Position numbers and translations under genes: made by a program. Shown one piece after another: positions 11,901-24,917 of a stretch of 64,000 nt of DNA (the stretch's first letter is position 1; each line of letters begins with the position of its first letter). The notes under the pieces were generated by a model that was not told the DNA's origin, made no database searches, and saw only the letters and a list, made by a program, of their open reading frames with translations. The stretch is from Lucifuga dentata (lineage: Eukaryota; Chordata; Actinopteri; Ophidiiformes; Bythitidae): the NCBI GenBank assembly GCA_014773175.1, contig VXCM01000425.1:248001-312000 (forward strand), written 5' to 3'.

Positions 11901-12750
11901 ACAGTCAGCCATCTCATGTACATATTTCTTCATAATTGGAATCAGAATCAGTCTCAGGAGGAGGAATGGGGTTTACAAGGATGTTTTAGGAGACCATCAG
12001 GGAAATGCTGAGGTGTGCACAGGAGAGTCCCACTGTGCTTGAAAAAACATACAGAAAAGCAGCAACGTGATAACAGAGACAGAATATTGTTATATCTCTG
12101 CAAGCAGAATGACATAAATTACACAGTCTGTTGTGTTTTTATACAAGAATAAAGCGCAAAGGCAGACATGCCCACTTACACTCCAGCAGCGCAGGCAAAA
12201 TCAATATATCCCGACAAAACTCAACCACAAGGTAACAGAGACAAAAACATGTCAGGTGCTGCTGCAGAGGCAGACCATGAGTAACTAACAGGCTGTAACA
12301 TTAATGGATGCTGCATAACTAAGATGCAGCCACAGCATGAACAAACAAGTAACTGTAACAAGGTTTAACAGTTTGAGATTCGGGACCAGCTGCTCCAAAG
12401 TCACGACAGGATCTCAGCTCAGCATCATCCCCAAACCAAAAAAAAGATGCTGCACATCACGGNCTCAGTCTGACATTTTAACAGATTTCAGCAAACAGGT
12501 TTTATAACATATACTCCTACAATCCCCAGGTGTGTAACAGAGGTATTAATGAAACAAGCTATGGCAGTTAAAGTCGCTATAAAAACAGTTTATTTTTATG
12601 GCCATTTGGTTACATCTGGGTGCCCTGAAAGTGCACAGTACAAGTTAAAGACTCTTTGGAGATCAAGAGAGATTAAAATGGTTTTCAAAACTGCAGTCTG
12701 TCTTCTGGTCCAGATTAGTGAGCGAGCTGTTACATTTGTTTCATTTATAC
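11901..12750. other. Non-coding stretch with possible old retroelement sequence
   Basis: GGAATCAGAATCAG near 11938-11951 is the reverse complement of the ATTCTG-type tail common at the 3' ends of fish retroelements. The CA-rich DNA that follows could therefore belong to an old minus-strand insertion. I cannot define its borders. An isolated N lies at 12463. Confidence 0.3.
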
Positions 12751-13355
12751 TTGGTTTGTTTTGGTTTCATATTGAAATATCTCAAGCAAACCAAAATATA
12801 TCAACAATGCCATGTGAGAAAGTGCACGCTCCTCATTGGTCAAACATGTCTGGAGGAGGAAGCTAGAAAATCAAAACAGGGAGAAGTTTATTGGCATATG
12901 CTCCTCATCATGGTCATCATTTGGGCTCTTTTCCAACTAGCAAAACTCTCCCAGCAGAATGCACTTCATGACAATGCCTCCAAAATCAACATATTGCATG
13001 GCACTGTGCGAAGAAGATGTGCCACATTCAAGAAGAACTAAGCACATATGCTAACATGCTAACCTGCCCAATCTGAAGATGCATTAGCTAATCTTGATGT
13101 GTTCAAACTTTTTCATGGGATTCTTTAGATTTGCTATGGATAATTTAAGGTCTAGTTTACTTACTGATAAACACCTGGCTGTCACTGGTGCTAGATCAAC
13201 ATCATATCGATGCTGTATTAGAATTCAGATCATATTTCCACCACAAATTAACCATTTATTTGTGACTGGACCAGTTCCTCAAAAGGGTCTCTCTGAGGTC
13301 AGTTTTGTCTATACGCGAGTGTAGATGCAGTTGTTGTGTTTAGACCTGCCCAAAC
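12751..13355 (+). repeat. Interspersed repeat, copy 1 of 2
   Basis: This segment aligns collinearly with 55157-55756. Shared landmarks in order are a 19-base exact match (12784-12802), CATGTGAGAA, GATTTGCTATGG, GGACCAG, AAAxGGGTCT, and a closing block TTTAGxC...CCCAA. Offsets between landmarks change by only about 7 bp over 560 bp, so both derive from one ancestral element. It has no coding capacity and its class is unknown to me; it may be a non-autonomous DNA transposon. Confidence 0.7.
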
Positions 13356-13401
13356 TACAGGGGGGAAATCCCAGAGTCCAATTTAACCAGATTAAACTAC
13401 T

Positions 13402-13719
13402 TGTGAAAACACAGTAAATCTGAGAACTATCTTTAAGATTCACTGGACTGATAAGGTCAGAATTGAAGAACTATTCAGCAGAGCTGGACAGGATGGGGAT
13501 GCAGCTCCTATGAAGAGCAAATGGTGTTGGATCGGCCACACACTCTGCAAACCACCTGCAAATATCACAAGACAGTCACACTAGTGGAACTCTGAAGTAA
13601 AGATAAACAAACAGAACAAGATCCACCTGGAAAAGGACAACAAACCAAGAGCTCAAGGCACCTGGGAGAACATGGAAGGAGCTGGGATAGATGCCAAGAA
13701 CAGAACAATGTAGTGAACT
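13402..13719 (+). pseudogene. Decayed LINE reverse-transcriptase C-terminal fragment
   Basis: One frame starting at 13402 reads ENTVNLRTIFKIHW, then KVRIEELFSRAGQ, KWCWIGHTLCKP and NITRQ. A stop follows, then WNSE and later GTWENMEGAGIDAKNRTM. This matches the C-terminal region of many animal non-LTR retrotransposon polymerases, which typically read LRRIxxIxWxDKI...RxWRWIGHTLRKP...ITRQAL.WNPQGKRKRGRPxxTWRR...MG. There is one internal stop and many substitutions, including the loss of the basic GKRKRGRP block, but no frameshift over about 315 bp. It is dead. The clade is uncertain. Confidence 0.75.
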
Positions 13720-13859
13720 TTTCAACGTGACCTATGAGACATACTGCATTCAGGGTGAGGAGAGAGAAGAGATCTATAGTATATATGCTCTAAAAAAAAG
13801 CCACTGACTTAATAACCTATCCTTTAAAGAGAGGATTTTGTGTAATGCAATATGGCAGT

Positions 13860-13950
13860 GGTGGAACAAGTACCCCAACCCTTTACTGAAGTTAAAATAG
13901 CAGTACCATGGTGGAAAAATACTTGACAATAAAATGTACTGTGTCGTTCT
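13860..13950 (+). repeat. Fragment of ACTT-rich teleost interspersed repeat
   Basis: CAGTGGTGGAACAAGTACCC, CCTTTACTGAAGTTAAAA and AGTACCATGGTGGAAAAATAC match the opposite end of the same family seen at 4838 (typical form GTGGTGGAAGAAGTACTCAG). A possible continuation lies near 14180-14230 (GGAGTAAAAAGTAC). Confidence 0.6.
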
Positions 13951-16900
13951 GCGGATCTTGTAGATCCAGTTTTGCCCATTTTCACATTTTGAGGTAAGTT
14001 GAAGAACACAAGAAGGATGATTAAAGAAAAACATAAAGAAGAAATGTAGGATGGAAAGAAACTTGAACAGAAGGAAGGAAAGAAACAGTGAAAGAAGGTT
14101 TGGGAAGGAACAAATGGGGCAATAAGGATAATGTCAATGATTAATCTGCAAAATAGCTTGTAACTCTGCTGTCACTAACGATACCGGAGTAAAAAGTACA
14201 AACGTTGAGCAGAAATGTTCATAAGTTAAATGCAGGGATCTCTCTGGAATTAAGGGTTCTTTTAAAATGACTGAAGTTGAAGTAAGTGCATTTTATGCAT
14301 GCAGACACCTTACACCTCAAAGGAAAGTGATAGCAATGAAAAATGGGTAAACTAAAGACTGCAATACAGTACAAAGTAAAATTTGCAAACTGATGCAAAA
14401 AATAGAAACAGTAAGTGTTCAGAGAGACAAAAAAAGAAAAAAAAAAAAGTCCAAAGAAGATAACTTGAGCTTTCAGACCTAAATGAAAACCTGTGCGCCT
14501 GGGATTTTAACTAATTAAGGACCTGTACAGCTCACACATTTGTCATTTCCCTTTGTAGACTGCTTCCTAGGCTACAAGATAGCACTGTGAAAGTAACAAG
14601 CCTCATTTAAAGACGAGGAAAGTTACAGATTCAGGACAAGCTCTTTCTTTGCAGAAATAGGCTGTATATTTGCTGCCTACATGAGGGAATATGCTGCACC
14701 CTGTAGTCCCAGTGCTTTTGCTTACTGCCAGGACTCTTTGTTTCGGCTATCAACAAGCAGCGTGTGACTCGTCCCTTGGGTAAGACGGTCCTTATAAAAA
14801 TGAGAGCATCAGTATGGAAGGTTTTGAAAAGACAGAGCATAAATCTATGTGAAGGGTCAAATCTTAAAACATAATCAACCTCATATCTTTGTGAGTCAAC
14901 TGGCAAATTATTCAAAGATTCATGGAGCGGAATTCTGCCCTAAATAAAATTCCAAACTCTTCCTGTTTCTGGATATGATTAATAAAAGTCTTCTTTTTTT
15001 TTCTTTTTTTAATCAAACTGAGCCAGACCTAGCATGAACTCAAGGTCAAGTAGCAGCACATCAGTTTTCAAAGTAACATACAATTTATTTCAACAGCAGA
15101 CCATCTTTTGCATATTAGTAACAGCAGTCTGCAATTCTGTAATCACACAGCTATTTGTGAAAATAAAGCATTTCCTCTATTTCCCTTGTGTTGGAAAACA
15201 TGCGGATCAATGTCAGTGAATAAATGATCCCTTTATGACTGGAGATGTGTTTAAAATCTGACTTAAAGAGCGAGAATGAAGACACAAATAATTGGTATGC
15301 AAGACACAGACTTGGGACAATCTGAGCTGAGCCTTGGGGTTTTCTATTCATAAAATATAATTCTCAGAGATACACTGTTCAGTCCATCAGCCATTCATAC
15401 TTTAGAGAAAGCAGCCTTGATGCTGAATCGAAGTACCTAAGTACAACACAGAATTGGGGTTCTTCTGCTGTCCTCACCAATGTCTTGGCCTTGTCTGATA
15501 TTGAGGCACACAGATAAGACATACGTACACACATTTGAGTAAGAGACAATCTATTCCTCATATTTGGGTCACTTACATAACCAGGTATTATGAATTATAT
15601 AATGTGTCCCATTATGAATTTTTAAATGTGACTCTCATTGAAGCCACTATAATGGGGTATTTATGTTTGGCACCTTGTCTCTGAGGTATCAATGCACTCT
15701 GATGTGAGCTCAGCAGCAGATGCGCACAATTCTCCAAAGCAGACCTCACTTTTCCCCTCATTGCTGTGTGGCTCAAAGGTGCAGTGTGGATCTCTGCAAT
15801 TAAAGCCAACTTAGACAAGGCTCCATCCCGTCATAAGGAATAAAAACACTGCATTCTGCTTTTTTCAGCACTGAAAATGTTCCAGTAGAAAAGGCAGACT
15901 AAAGTAAGTTTGACTTCATGTTGTTTTGATAGCAATACACCGATGGATTTAGTGCCACGAAGCAGGTGTGCTAATTTACACAACAGTGAGACTTTGATAA
16001 TGTCGATAATGCTCTTGTGATATTTGCTGCTGTGTTGTGACAACATATTGCCGTCAAAGCCGGTTTTCTCAGCATGATGTGTGAAGAAAAACATGCAAAA
16101 ACATTTCAAAGTCCGATATCACTGCAACACCGGTGCAATACCATTTAACGCTGCACTATAATGGTGATCTAACGGGATCTGACACTGTAAAATCGTGAAC
16201 TCAAGAAAGTCTCAAGGTGTTTTAAGAAGTATAATTTCTTATCTTGTAAGAAGAAACTGCCCAGAATAAGTCTACAATGATAACTGGACCTTGATTTGCT
16301 TGTATCAAAAATTAAAGCAAACTTAAGAATTCTTAAAAAGTTACTGCTTCTGCTGTTGAGTTCTTCTTGTCTTAAGTGAAGCTGCCAGTGCAATGCAATT
16401 ATTTCATCCTGTTACCAGTGTAAACAAAATTTTCACTCTCTTGTGTGAAAGCCACAATTCAATCTTCACAAAGCACTACGCAACATGTCCAGTTTCAGCA
16501 GCCCAAAGGCAGCCTGAAGACATTTTCATCATCATTCCACTTTTATGGTAATCATCTCGAGTCTGCCTCCTTCATAAATGCTTACAGATATGAATGCAGT
16601 GGCTCTCACGGGCTGCTCAGCATTCCAGGATTTGCACTGATAATGGCTGATGATGAACTGTGCTCTTCAAAGTGCAGCCTGCGTGTCAGTAATTGTAGTA
16701 ACATTTAAAGGTGGACGCCAGGCTTTTTTTTTTCCTCGTGCAGTCTGATACTGACGGAAGACTCCTCCATCATACCATTGATCAGAAATGTGCTCGTTAT
16801 TGTGAGATGCCCTTAGGCCTAATTAAATATTAAACCTTTTATTGGCTCCCACAAAGGTATTTGTAAATACATTTCATGCCAGGGAAAGCATCAAAGATTC

Positions 16901-18326
16901 CAAATTCCCCTCATGACACAAAGTTGTGGTTATTGCTGCCCCCCACCCAACCCACTTAGGCACATTTACAGTGATAAAGGAGGAAGGAAATTGCTGGCGA
17001 TGGCTTTCATAGGAATGGATAGTATATACATCTCAGTCTATCTGTGAGAAATTATATGTGCCTGACTTTCTACGAGGTTATAAACAATGATATGCATCAG
17101 GATTTTCCTCACACCATATAGCATTGCATTCTGGTTATCAGATAAAAAAAGAGCACATGGGGCTTAAAGTTTTAATAAAGTTGGGGGAAAAAGATGCAAG
17201 TTCAGTGGCTGCATTTCAGCTGCATTTGCCAGATAATAAACATTGTTTTATTGCCTCGTGTCAGGCAGTAATCAAGGCAGCGAGCAGAATGAGCAGAGAA
17301 ACACCCTGTTTTGCAGGAAGCTGACTCGCAACAGCGTAGTGGGTTGTAAACAACAGGTGACAGTACATTCTGCATGTTTGTCCTGCCAAGTCGCCTTAAT
17401 TGATGGTCCAGCTTGAGTTGAACCTATAACTCAGCAGGTTCATCATCAATAGTACCGCCAGCTATCAAGTCATAACCCCAGCCAAAATAAATGGAGGTGA
17501 GTGTGGTATAAAACATACATTGGCCTTCACTTGCTTGGTATATCCATAAATCACAGGCGTAAACTACTCAGGCTCATTGGTGAGTCTGGCTGGCCTTTTT
17601 CGTTTATAGGCAGAAGACAGAAGCGAGCGTGCTGGGGCACTGTCAGAGCGCACGTGAACTACATTTGAGAGGACAGTAGATGGAGCCCCTTGCATTGGCT
17701 TCATCTGTAGCCTGAGACATGGTTTCACCGGAAACATTACATCAGTGATTTATTTTCCCTCCAGGTCTGTATCATCACCATTACATGCCATTTATGAACT
17801 GGTTTGTGCCTGTGCATGTGTTTGGCTATGAGTTTGAATGTGGAAAGACACAAGGGGAAGACAAAATAACACAGGGGACATACAAACACTGCTACAGATG
17901 TGGGCCAATTTGTGGTATTTGTCAAACCCGAGCCACATTGTAAATGTCTATCATATTCCTGTGGTTGTTTTCAGCTTTTGACCACACTTCATCTCCAATA
18001 GTTCGTCTGTGTATGTGGTGTATATTTTTGGGAATTTTTTTTTTGTTTCACTTAACATAATTTTAGTGTCTTTCATGCTTTCAGGTCAGTTGAAAGATTA
18101 CATAAACCTCTTCATACTGAGTAAAATCGTGTACTGCTTTCTCTTTCTTAATGTGTTTTTGTCCTTCCCTTTGAGCCAGGGTCGTGACAAAAGCCACTGA
18201 GTGAAAATGGACCCAAGATGATCTCATGTTGAATTTAATCTACAAATAACAATTACCTACATCTGTCAGACAAATGTATTTGGGGCAAAAACTGCAATAT
18301 TTTAACCAGTAATTAGGACAAAATGG
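13951..18326. other. Non-coding stretch
   Basis: No gene is seen. Around 16180-16390 the sequence resembles another dispersed fish repeat (AACTCAAGAAAGTCTCAAGG ... GAGTTCTTCTTGTCTTAAGTG), but I cannot define its ends. All open frames are short. Confidence 0.6.
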
Positions 18327-18392
18327 GGACACTCAAGTGCAAGTACCTCCAACTGTACCTCAGTGTACTTGAGTAAATGTAATTAATTGCTT
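18327..18392 (-). repeat. Fragment of ACTT-rich teleost interspersed repeat
   Basis: ACACTCAAGTGCAAGTACCT, then CTCAGTGTACTTGAGTAAATG, is the inverted counterpart of the 4838 fragment. Confidence 0.5.
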
Positions 18393-21300
18393 TTTAGCTA
18401 AGATCCACCTTTGTAGCCTAAATCTGAGGCTGAAAAGCAGGAATTGATCCACGATATGCTGCAATAGTGAGGGAGCATGGGCGCGTCGTTGTTTGTAAGC
18501 CTGAGGAACACGATGGGATATGACCAAGATGGAGGATGACATTTGAAAAAAACTGAGGAAGCAGTAAAGAAAGCTTCTGGCTTGGCTGCTGAGGTGTGGA
18601 CGGCACTTCTCATCGCTGATTACTGCCACAGCTGAACAAACCTGTGGGTGTGAGGGGGACCCATTGGCATTTTGAGCTTTCTTTAACAAAGCTGCTCGGG
18701 AAGGCTGCAAAGAATGGGCTCGCAGCTTGTCACATGCTTGGGAAACTGTACCACAAAACAAGAAAGGAGCAACTCAAGCTGCTTTGGCTGTAATGTGACA
18801 TTCATGTGCACTGAGGGGTACATGTTTCCACACATATCCTATCTCTTTCTGTCCTAAACATACTTGTACACATACTGTATGAAGTCTTATGCGCTGTCAC
18901 ATGCAGACACTAGTGTTTACACATATGCACGTCCAAATTATAACACACAAATAGATGCAGCGATGGGGCCATGCCAGATCACTGCGGTGGAAGATATGTG
19001 GAGGAATCATCAATCACAGCGCGTCCCTTGGTCAAATCAAGTTTGTCCTGATGTGAGCAGAATGCAGTGCCAGCTGAGTGAAGACAGGTCCTTGCTGGCT
19101 GCTGGGTACAAGGGGCATGCCGGGGCTTTTCATGACATTCAGGGGCACATCAATCTTGTGGCAGATGGACGGATGGATGATGATTAGGACAAGGCTGCGG
19201 CTTCAAAAGGCCAGCTGGGACGCGGCGACCATTGGTGATGGATTCGTCTGTTCTTCTGTCCACCCTAGAGCGAAATGAGAAACAGCTGGAGGGATGGAGA
19301 GTCGATTGTTCAACTGGCATCTGTTCTCTGCAAACTCCACCTCCAAAGGAAGACTGGCTTTTTTGCTGTAACATCTTGGTTGGCGGAGGAATGGCACTTG
19401 ATAATTAAAGTGACCTTAGCCAGTTATGAAAGTTATGAGAATAAAATACTTCAGTGTTGGGAGGCAGCATCGTACAGTTGAATGCTGATTTGTAGCTATC
19501 AAGTATCATCCAGCTTAGTGTATATCACAGAAAATATAAACATGAGCACCTAATTGCCCTCATAGTGATCTATGAATGAAATCTATAGCCACATGCATAC
19601 AAACTCTGAGCAACAGTCTCTCTATGTAAAATAGAGGTCAATGGAGCTCATCAGAGAAACTACAGTCAAGCTGAAGTCCTCCCATGCTGTTTCCATGTTG
19701 CCAATCCTCCTTGCATTTTAGTATTTTTTCAAGGTCAACTATTTCATTGGCGTGGAAAAATAAATGTGGGCTAAAGTCATGTTTGAGCTGCAGGATTCTG
19801 GGAAATGAGAAAGCTGAAGTGCAGCTCACAAGTGTAATTGGTCTCCTGGCATCTTCACACACAGCCTGATTAACATGCCTTTGAAGCGCTCCAGGCGCAT
19901 TAGCCCCTAGAACAAAGAAACGTCGGATAATGATGATCAGATATTTCAGTTTCTACCAGGTATTGATAGACAAGATATTCCCATATTTGAGGCATCTTTC
20001 TTTGATGTAAATTGATAGATATGTTCAGTCCCTTTATCATCGAACAGCCAGACAGTGTTAAAAATAAATTCTAGCATTTGGGGTGAGCAAATTTTAACAT
20101 TAATATTGAGGTTCTTTCAAGATACAGAAGCTTTAATAATGCTCGTCTCTGCTTTGGCTAATCAATAACTGACTCAGATCAAGTTGTTAATTGATATAGT
20201 ATTGCAGTAATTATACTATAAAATATAGTTCACTCATCCACTGACTTTACCAGACTAATCCTTGTCAGGGTAACATTAATGCACTCATTAAAAGATAGTT
20301 ATCAACATAAAAGAGTTGCCAAAAGATCAAGATTCATCCACCATTCACACTCCTATTCAAATAACTTATTTCGTCCAATTATTATTTGGTAATTAATTTT
20401 ACATTACAAGCCAAGGACAAAAGACCATGAGAAGAAAAATACAGTAGAAAGAGTAAAAGTTACAAATGCAGTAATAAATAGCACCAGATTCATTAAAAGA
20501 AATGAAGTGCAGTCATGGAATAGTAATATAACCAAAGTAAAAGTGCAGTGCTAAGGCTGAAAAATCAAACATCGGCGTATAAAAACAAAAAGAATCAACA
20601 GTTTTAATCTAGACTTTAAAGCAGCTAAAGGTATATCAATGAAGAGTGATGCAAAGCCATGAAAGGAGATCACAGAAACTAAGAAAAAGTCCTTTTTGCT
20701 TTAAGGTGACCCTGCTATAGATAGAACGTTAAATATGGAGGTGGATTTTAGTAATGAACTGACTGAAATAGAGGTTAATCTCTCATCATCATGAAATATT
20801 TATAATGAATCTTTGTAAGCAAAGGAGCATACAAACAACAGCAACTGCAGGAAATATTTAGTGGGAAGGGGGAATTTCAGGGTACACAAATTAATATATA
20901 GATACATGTAAAACAAAATTTTAATGTTTTGAAAAACATTTTATTCAAAGCTTTATCTCCATTCAGTTAGGCTGAAAAGTTAAGTTGGACTAAACACCCT
21001 CTACATGTGTTATTTTACTTTTAAGGTGAATCAAACAATTCCAATAAGAAACTGATAAATAAGAAGACAGTTCATCCTCAACAAAAAGCAAAGTAATTGC
21101 GTAATCTGTGTAAAAGTGTCCTGTAATGCCATAGCCAGTACCTCAGCAGTTCCACATTAAGTTTATGAATTTTAAAGGCTATGGCCTCCCTGGCCACCCC
21201 TTGGAGAACATTGTACACCAATCAACCAATGTGACTGGAGGATGTTTGAGAGAATGAAGGCTTGTTTCAACAAACACAAGGCCACACAGACACACATTTG

Positions 21301-23649
21301 TTCTTAGGAGGTACCTGAATTGTTGGACACTGGAGCTCTGTAGAAACATGTGGAAACTGAACTGTGGGTTGTACATCTTTACAGTAGATACAAAGGCAGG
21401 GCATGGTGTTAGCCATTGATTTCCCTGTTCCACAGGGCTAAAAATACCAGACAAATGAGAACTGTTTTATCTATCCTGTTCACTTCATCAAAATGTGGCT
21501 TTAGAAAACTGGAGAATCAGATCTCACCAAATCAGCTCAAGATGCAGCCCGCCTTCATCCATCCTTTTCAAAATTGCATGGTTCATCATAAATCTTTCTC
21601 TGAATTAAATGTCATCTTGTTCCTTAGGTGGTAGATGCCCTATACATACAGTGGCACTGATCAAAGTAGAAATAATTACACATACAGTATGGCAACAGAA
21701 AAAAGTGGCATTTGATCTTCAAACTGACATTTACTAGACAGATTAAAAAAAATAAATTCATTATTTTAATGAAAATGTTTCAACTAATGACAATCAACAA
21801 TGGTTTATTTGTCAAAATGGACTCACCCATGTGCATAGCACACCAAAAATCCAGCATAAGTCAATGACCACAATCAATGAAGCTATAATATAAACATATC
21901 TCCAAAGACCAGACACACTAATCTATGTTACTATCACACTTAAAAGACAGCTACTTATCTGTAAAATCAGTCTGGGTTAGGCTTTTTTTCCTTAATTTTT
22001 TCCATACATTTCATTGTGCAATTACTAGAGACCTTAAGAGAGACAGATTTCAAGAGTGACACTGGTAAGTAATATCAAAATTTGGAGAAAGATGTTAAAA
22101 ACAAACTCCTTTTTCATTCAGCCTCCTATACTTTAACATTTTTTGTGTGTTGCCAAAACAGCTGCCTCTCCTTAATATACAGATGAGCTCATGCTGCATT
22201 TCCATAAAAAAATAAAAGCAGCTTTTGAGTTCATTCCTTTCTAATCAGCAGATGGGGAAACTTAGAAACTTATTCCCCTTTGTGGCATGGAAGCAAAAAA
22301 TCAATCATTATTACTGATGATTTCCTCCTCCACTTGCCATAGATCTTGCTACAGCTGATGAAAAACTGATGGAACTTGATGTCTGTAAGAACAATACTCT
22401 AAATGTACAGAATATGAAGTTTAAACTGTTTGCCTTTTTGTATAATACTTTCCATAAGCTCAACACAAAAAATGAGGTTAACTCCTCTTTGGGCATCATC
22501 CAGTTTAAGCTAGTTCTGTTTTGATCTGAACTCCCTCATAGTACATGGGAGAACGAGTACTCTTTCCTCTGCATGCATATCCAAACAGAAAAAGAGGGTA
22601 AACAATTACAGAGACACTGTGTGTTCTTCTGTATCTGGAGCACTACACTGTTGATAGAAGGGAATTAATTTAATACCATATCATACATTGATGTGTTACA
22701 ACACTGCTGCATAAAATATGACCTGCTTGTGGATCTGAGCAGACGCTGGAATCAGTTTTGTGCAAGTTGAGTCAATAAATGATCTGGCCTTCAGTGTTTC
22801 CAGGGTAAATATTATGGTAAAGGAGGTGTAATTGCAATTATAAATTTAAAGAGGGACTCTACATCAATTATTTTACATATCAGAATTATTTTATTGGTCT
22901 GAGGGAGCCCTACTGAGCGTGTGAAACTGACTGTGTAAATGCTTTTGTGGCAGTAGAGTTGCACAAAGTAAGAAAAACTGAACTTGATGACATCACAAGG
23001 GTTACTTCTTGTTGGTGATAAGAGTACAGTTTGTCTCTCCATAACCTGTTTAATGAAAGCACCTAATTTGTAGGAGTAGATTCAGTTTTCAAACTCGTAG
23101 TCTTTAGCACCAACACAAAGCACTTTTGTGATGTTATAAGGGTCAGGTTCTTGAGACTTTGCATGTCACCCACTACAGCTACAAAAAGTCTTGATACAGT
23201 TGTTTTCACAGATTCAACTGAATAGTGATTCCTAAGACCAAGTTGATGTGATGCATATTGTGCGATGTGAAGACTGACGATGTGTAAAATTGGCGGTGTC
23301 CCCCTTTAATGAACCTTACTTGTTTTGGTTGATTCAGCAATGGCGTTCCAATTTCTACGACTCTTACATTGCTTCCAACATTAATAATTTGGTTAAGCTA
23401 ATGCATGAAACGGGCGCTCCTGAGCACAAATCATTTAACTTCACCCACTTTACAAAATGATAATGTCTAGATGATCATGTGTGGGATGTAAAAGTAGTTT
23501 TGTAAAGTTCAACTGATGATTTGATTTTCTGCCTTAGAGAAAGAATTAGAAACTCCTCTGATGACCTTGGCAGTGTCACGTTCAGGTTTATACCAACACA
23601 AAATCATTTTAAGAGTTACCAGCGCACATAAAATCTGCATCTGCGCTCC
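18393..23649. other. Non-coding stretch
   Basis: No gene is recognised. The part around 18950-19390 is richer in GC and complexity but its frames are not family-like. Around 20400-20720 the A-rich sequence may be an old retroelement body without clear borders. Confidence 0.55.
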
Positions 23650-24071
23650 TACTCAAAACTCTTTGCACGTGCCAAAATGCACTTTATGGAACTTTATGGA
23701 ATTTCAAACTCTTTGCACAGACTTTTACTCCTACTCAGTTCAGTAAATGTGTTCTTTTGCACTATTCTCTGTCTTCCTGCACTTTATCTGATCCTCAAAC
23801 ATCTTCGTACATACCAAAATGCACAACCCCACTTTATGGAACCTTATGGAATTGTGAACTCTTTGTACAGATCTTTACTTTTACTTCAGTACAGTAAATG
23901 TGTTCTTTGCACTTGCACTATTGACTATTCTGTGTCTATGCTCCTGTTACTGCATTTATTGTCTTCGTGCACTATGTTAAATGTAGCACCAGGAGGTCCT
24001 GGAGAAACAGTATTTTCATCCCTGTGCACTTGTATATGGATGGTTTGACAATAAAGCTCTGATTCTGATTC
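23650..24071 (+). mobile_element. 3' end of a non-LTR retrotransposon
   Basis: TGCACTTTATG blocks are followed by CACTATGTTAAATGTAGCACC, AGGAGGTCCTGGAGAAAC, TATATGGATGGTTTGACAATAAAG and (CTGATT)n. This follows the order of a very common fish LINE 3' region (GTAGCACCxxxGTCCTGGAGxAAC...TATATGG...TGACAATAAAG plus a short repeated tail). The coding part is absent, so it is a 5'-truncated insertion. An internal duplication of about 150 bp is present. Confidence 0.65.
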
Positions 24072-24711
24072 TACATTTGCCATAAACCGTGATTAGCCTG
24101 ACATTAGCGCTGCATTATTCTCAGTGGGAGTTTAGGTGACAGCCAGTAAAAATCAACTTGTTCATTAAGCAACACAGCCTTGATTATCAGCACCTGTGAC
24201 CTACGTCAAGCCCGGCAGGCAAAAGCTAGCTAACACGCCTGGAGGCATGTCACTTTTGCCTTCAAAGTTGAACTGTAAATACATTTGTTAGTGGATAAAA
24301 TAATAGGTGAGTTAATACTTAATAGAAAAAACTTGGGAAGTCTAACAGCTGCCATATCAGTCCCCCTGTACAGTCGCGTTGTCCTGTACACATGGTCATA
24401 TTTCCTATGATATTTCATGAAGTCAATGCTTCATGCATCAACATTTTAAACAATACTTTAGTCAAACATGGTCTCAATAATGTTGTTTCCACCTTGAAAC
24501 GCTATTAGTTCTTGGGCAGCTTTTATGCCTGAGATCAAAGAATAGTGTAGCTTCTGTTTTTACTCAACTGCATAAAAGATCAAGGCGTATAATAAGGCAA
24601 AGTGAAAGGTGATAGTTCAGATGATCAAAGTATTGGCAGGGCTGCAAGGGGTATGTCAAAGAGATACGCAGGATCCTGAAATCCAACCATCACATATTTC
24701 CTCTGTAATTC

Positions 24712-24729
24712 TGATTCTGATTCTGATTA
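24712..24729 (+). repeat. (ATTCTG)n tail-like repeat
   Basis: Three units of ATTCTG/GATTCT, the kind of tail left at retroelement 3' ends. No element body was recognised beside it. Confidence 0.6.
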
Positions 24730-24854
24730 ATTGTATAATATGCACTTGATCTCTGCTCACATTCATTAGGTTGAGTAATGTCTATGTATGTTATCTGATA
24801 TGGAACCATTAGATTGAGATGCTTCCTCATGCACTGTATGCTAATAATAATAAT

Positions 24855-24873
24855 TAAAAAAAAAAAAAAATTN

Positions 24874-24914
<41 letters not shown>
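24855..24914. repeat. Long poly-A run with a single N
   Basis: About 60 bases, almost all A, with TTN at 24871-24873. It is probably an unresolved homopolymer or a retroelement tail. Confidence 0.85.
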
Positions 24915-24917
<3 letters not shown>

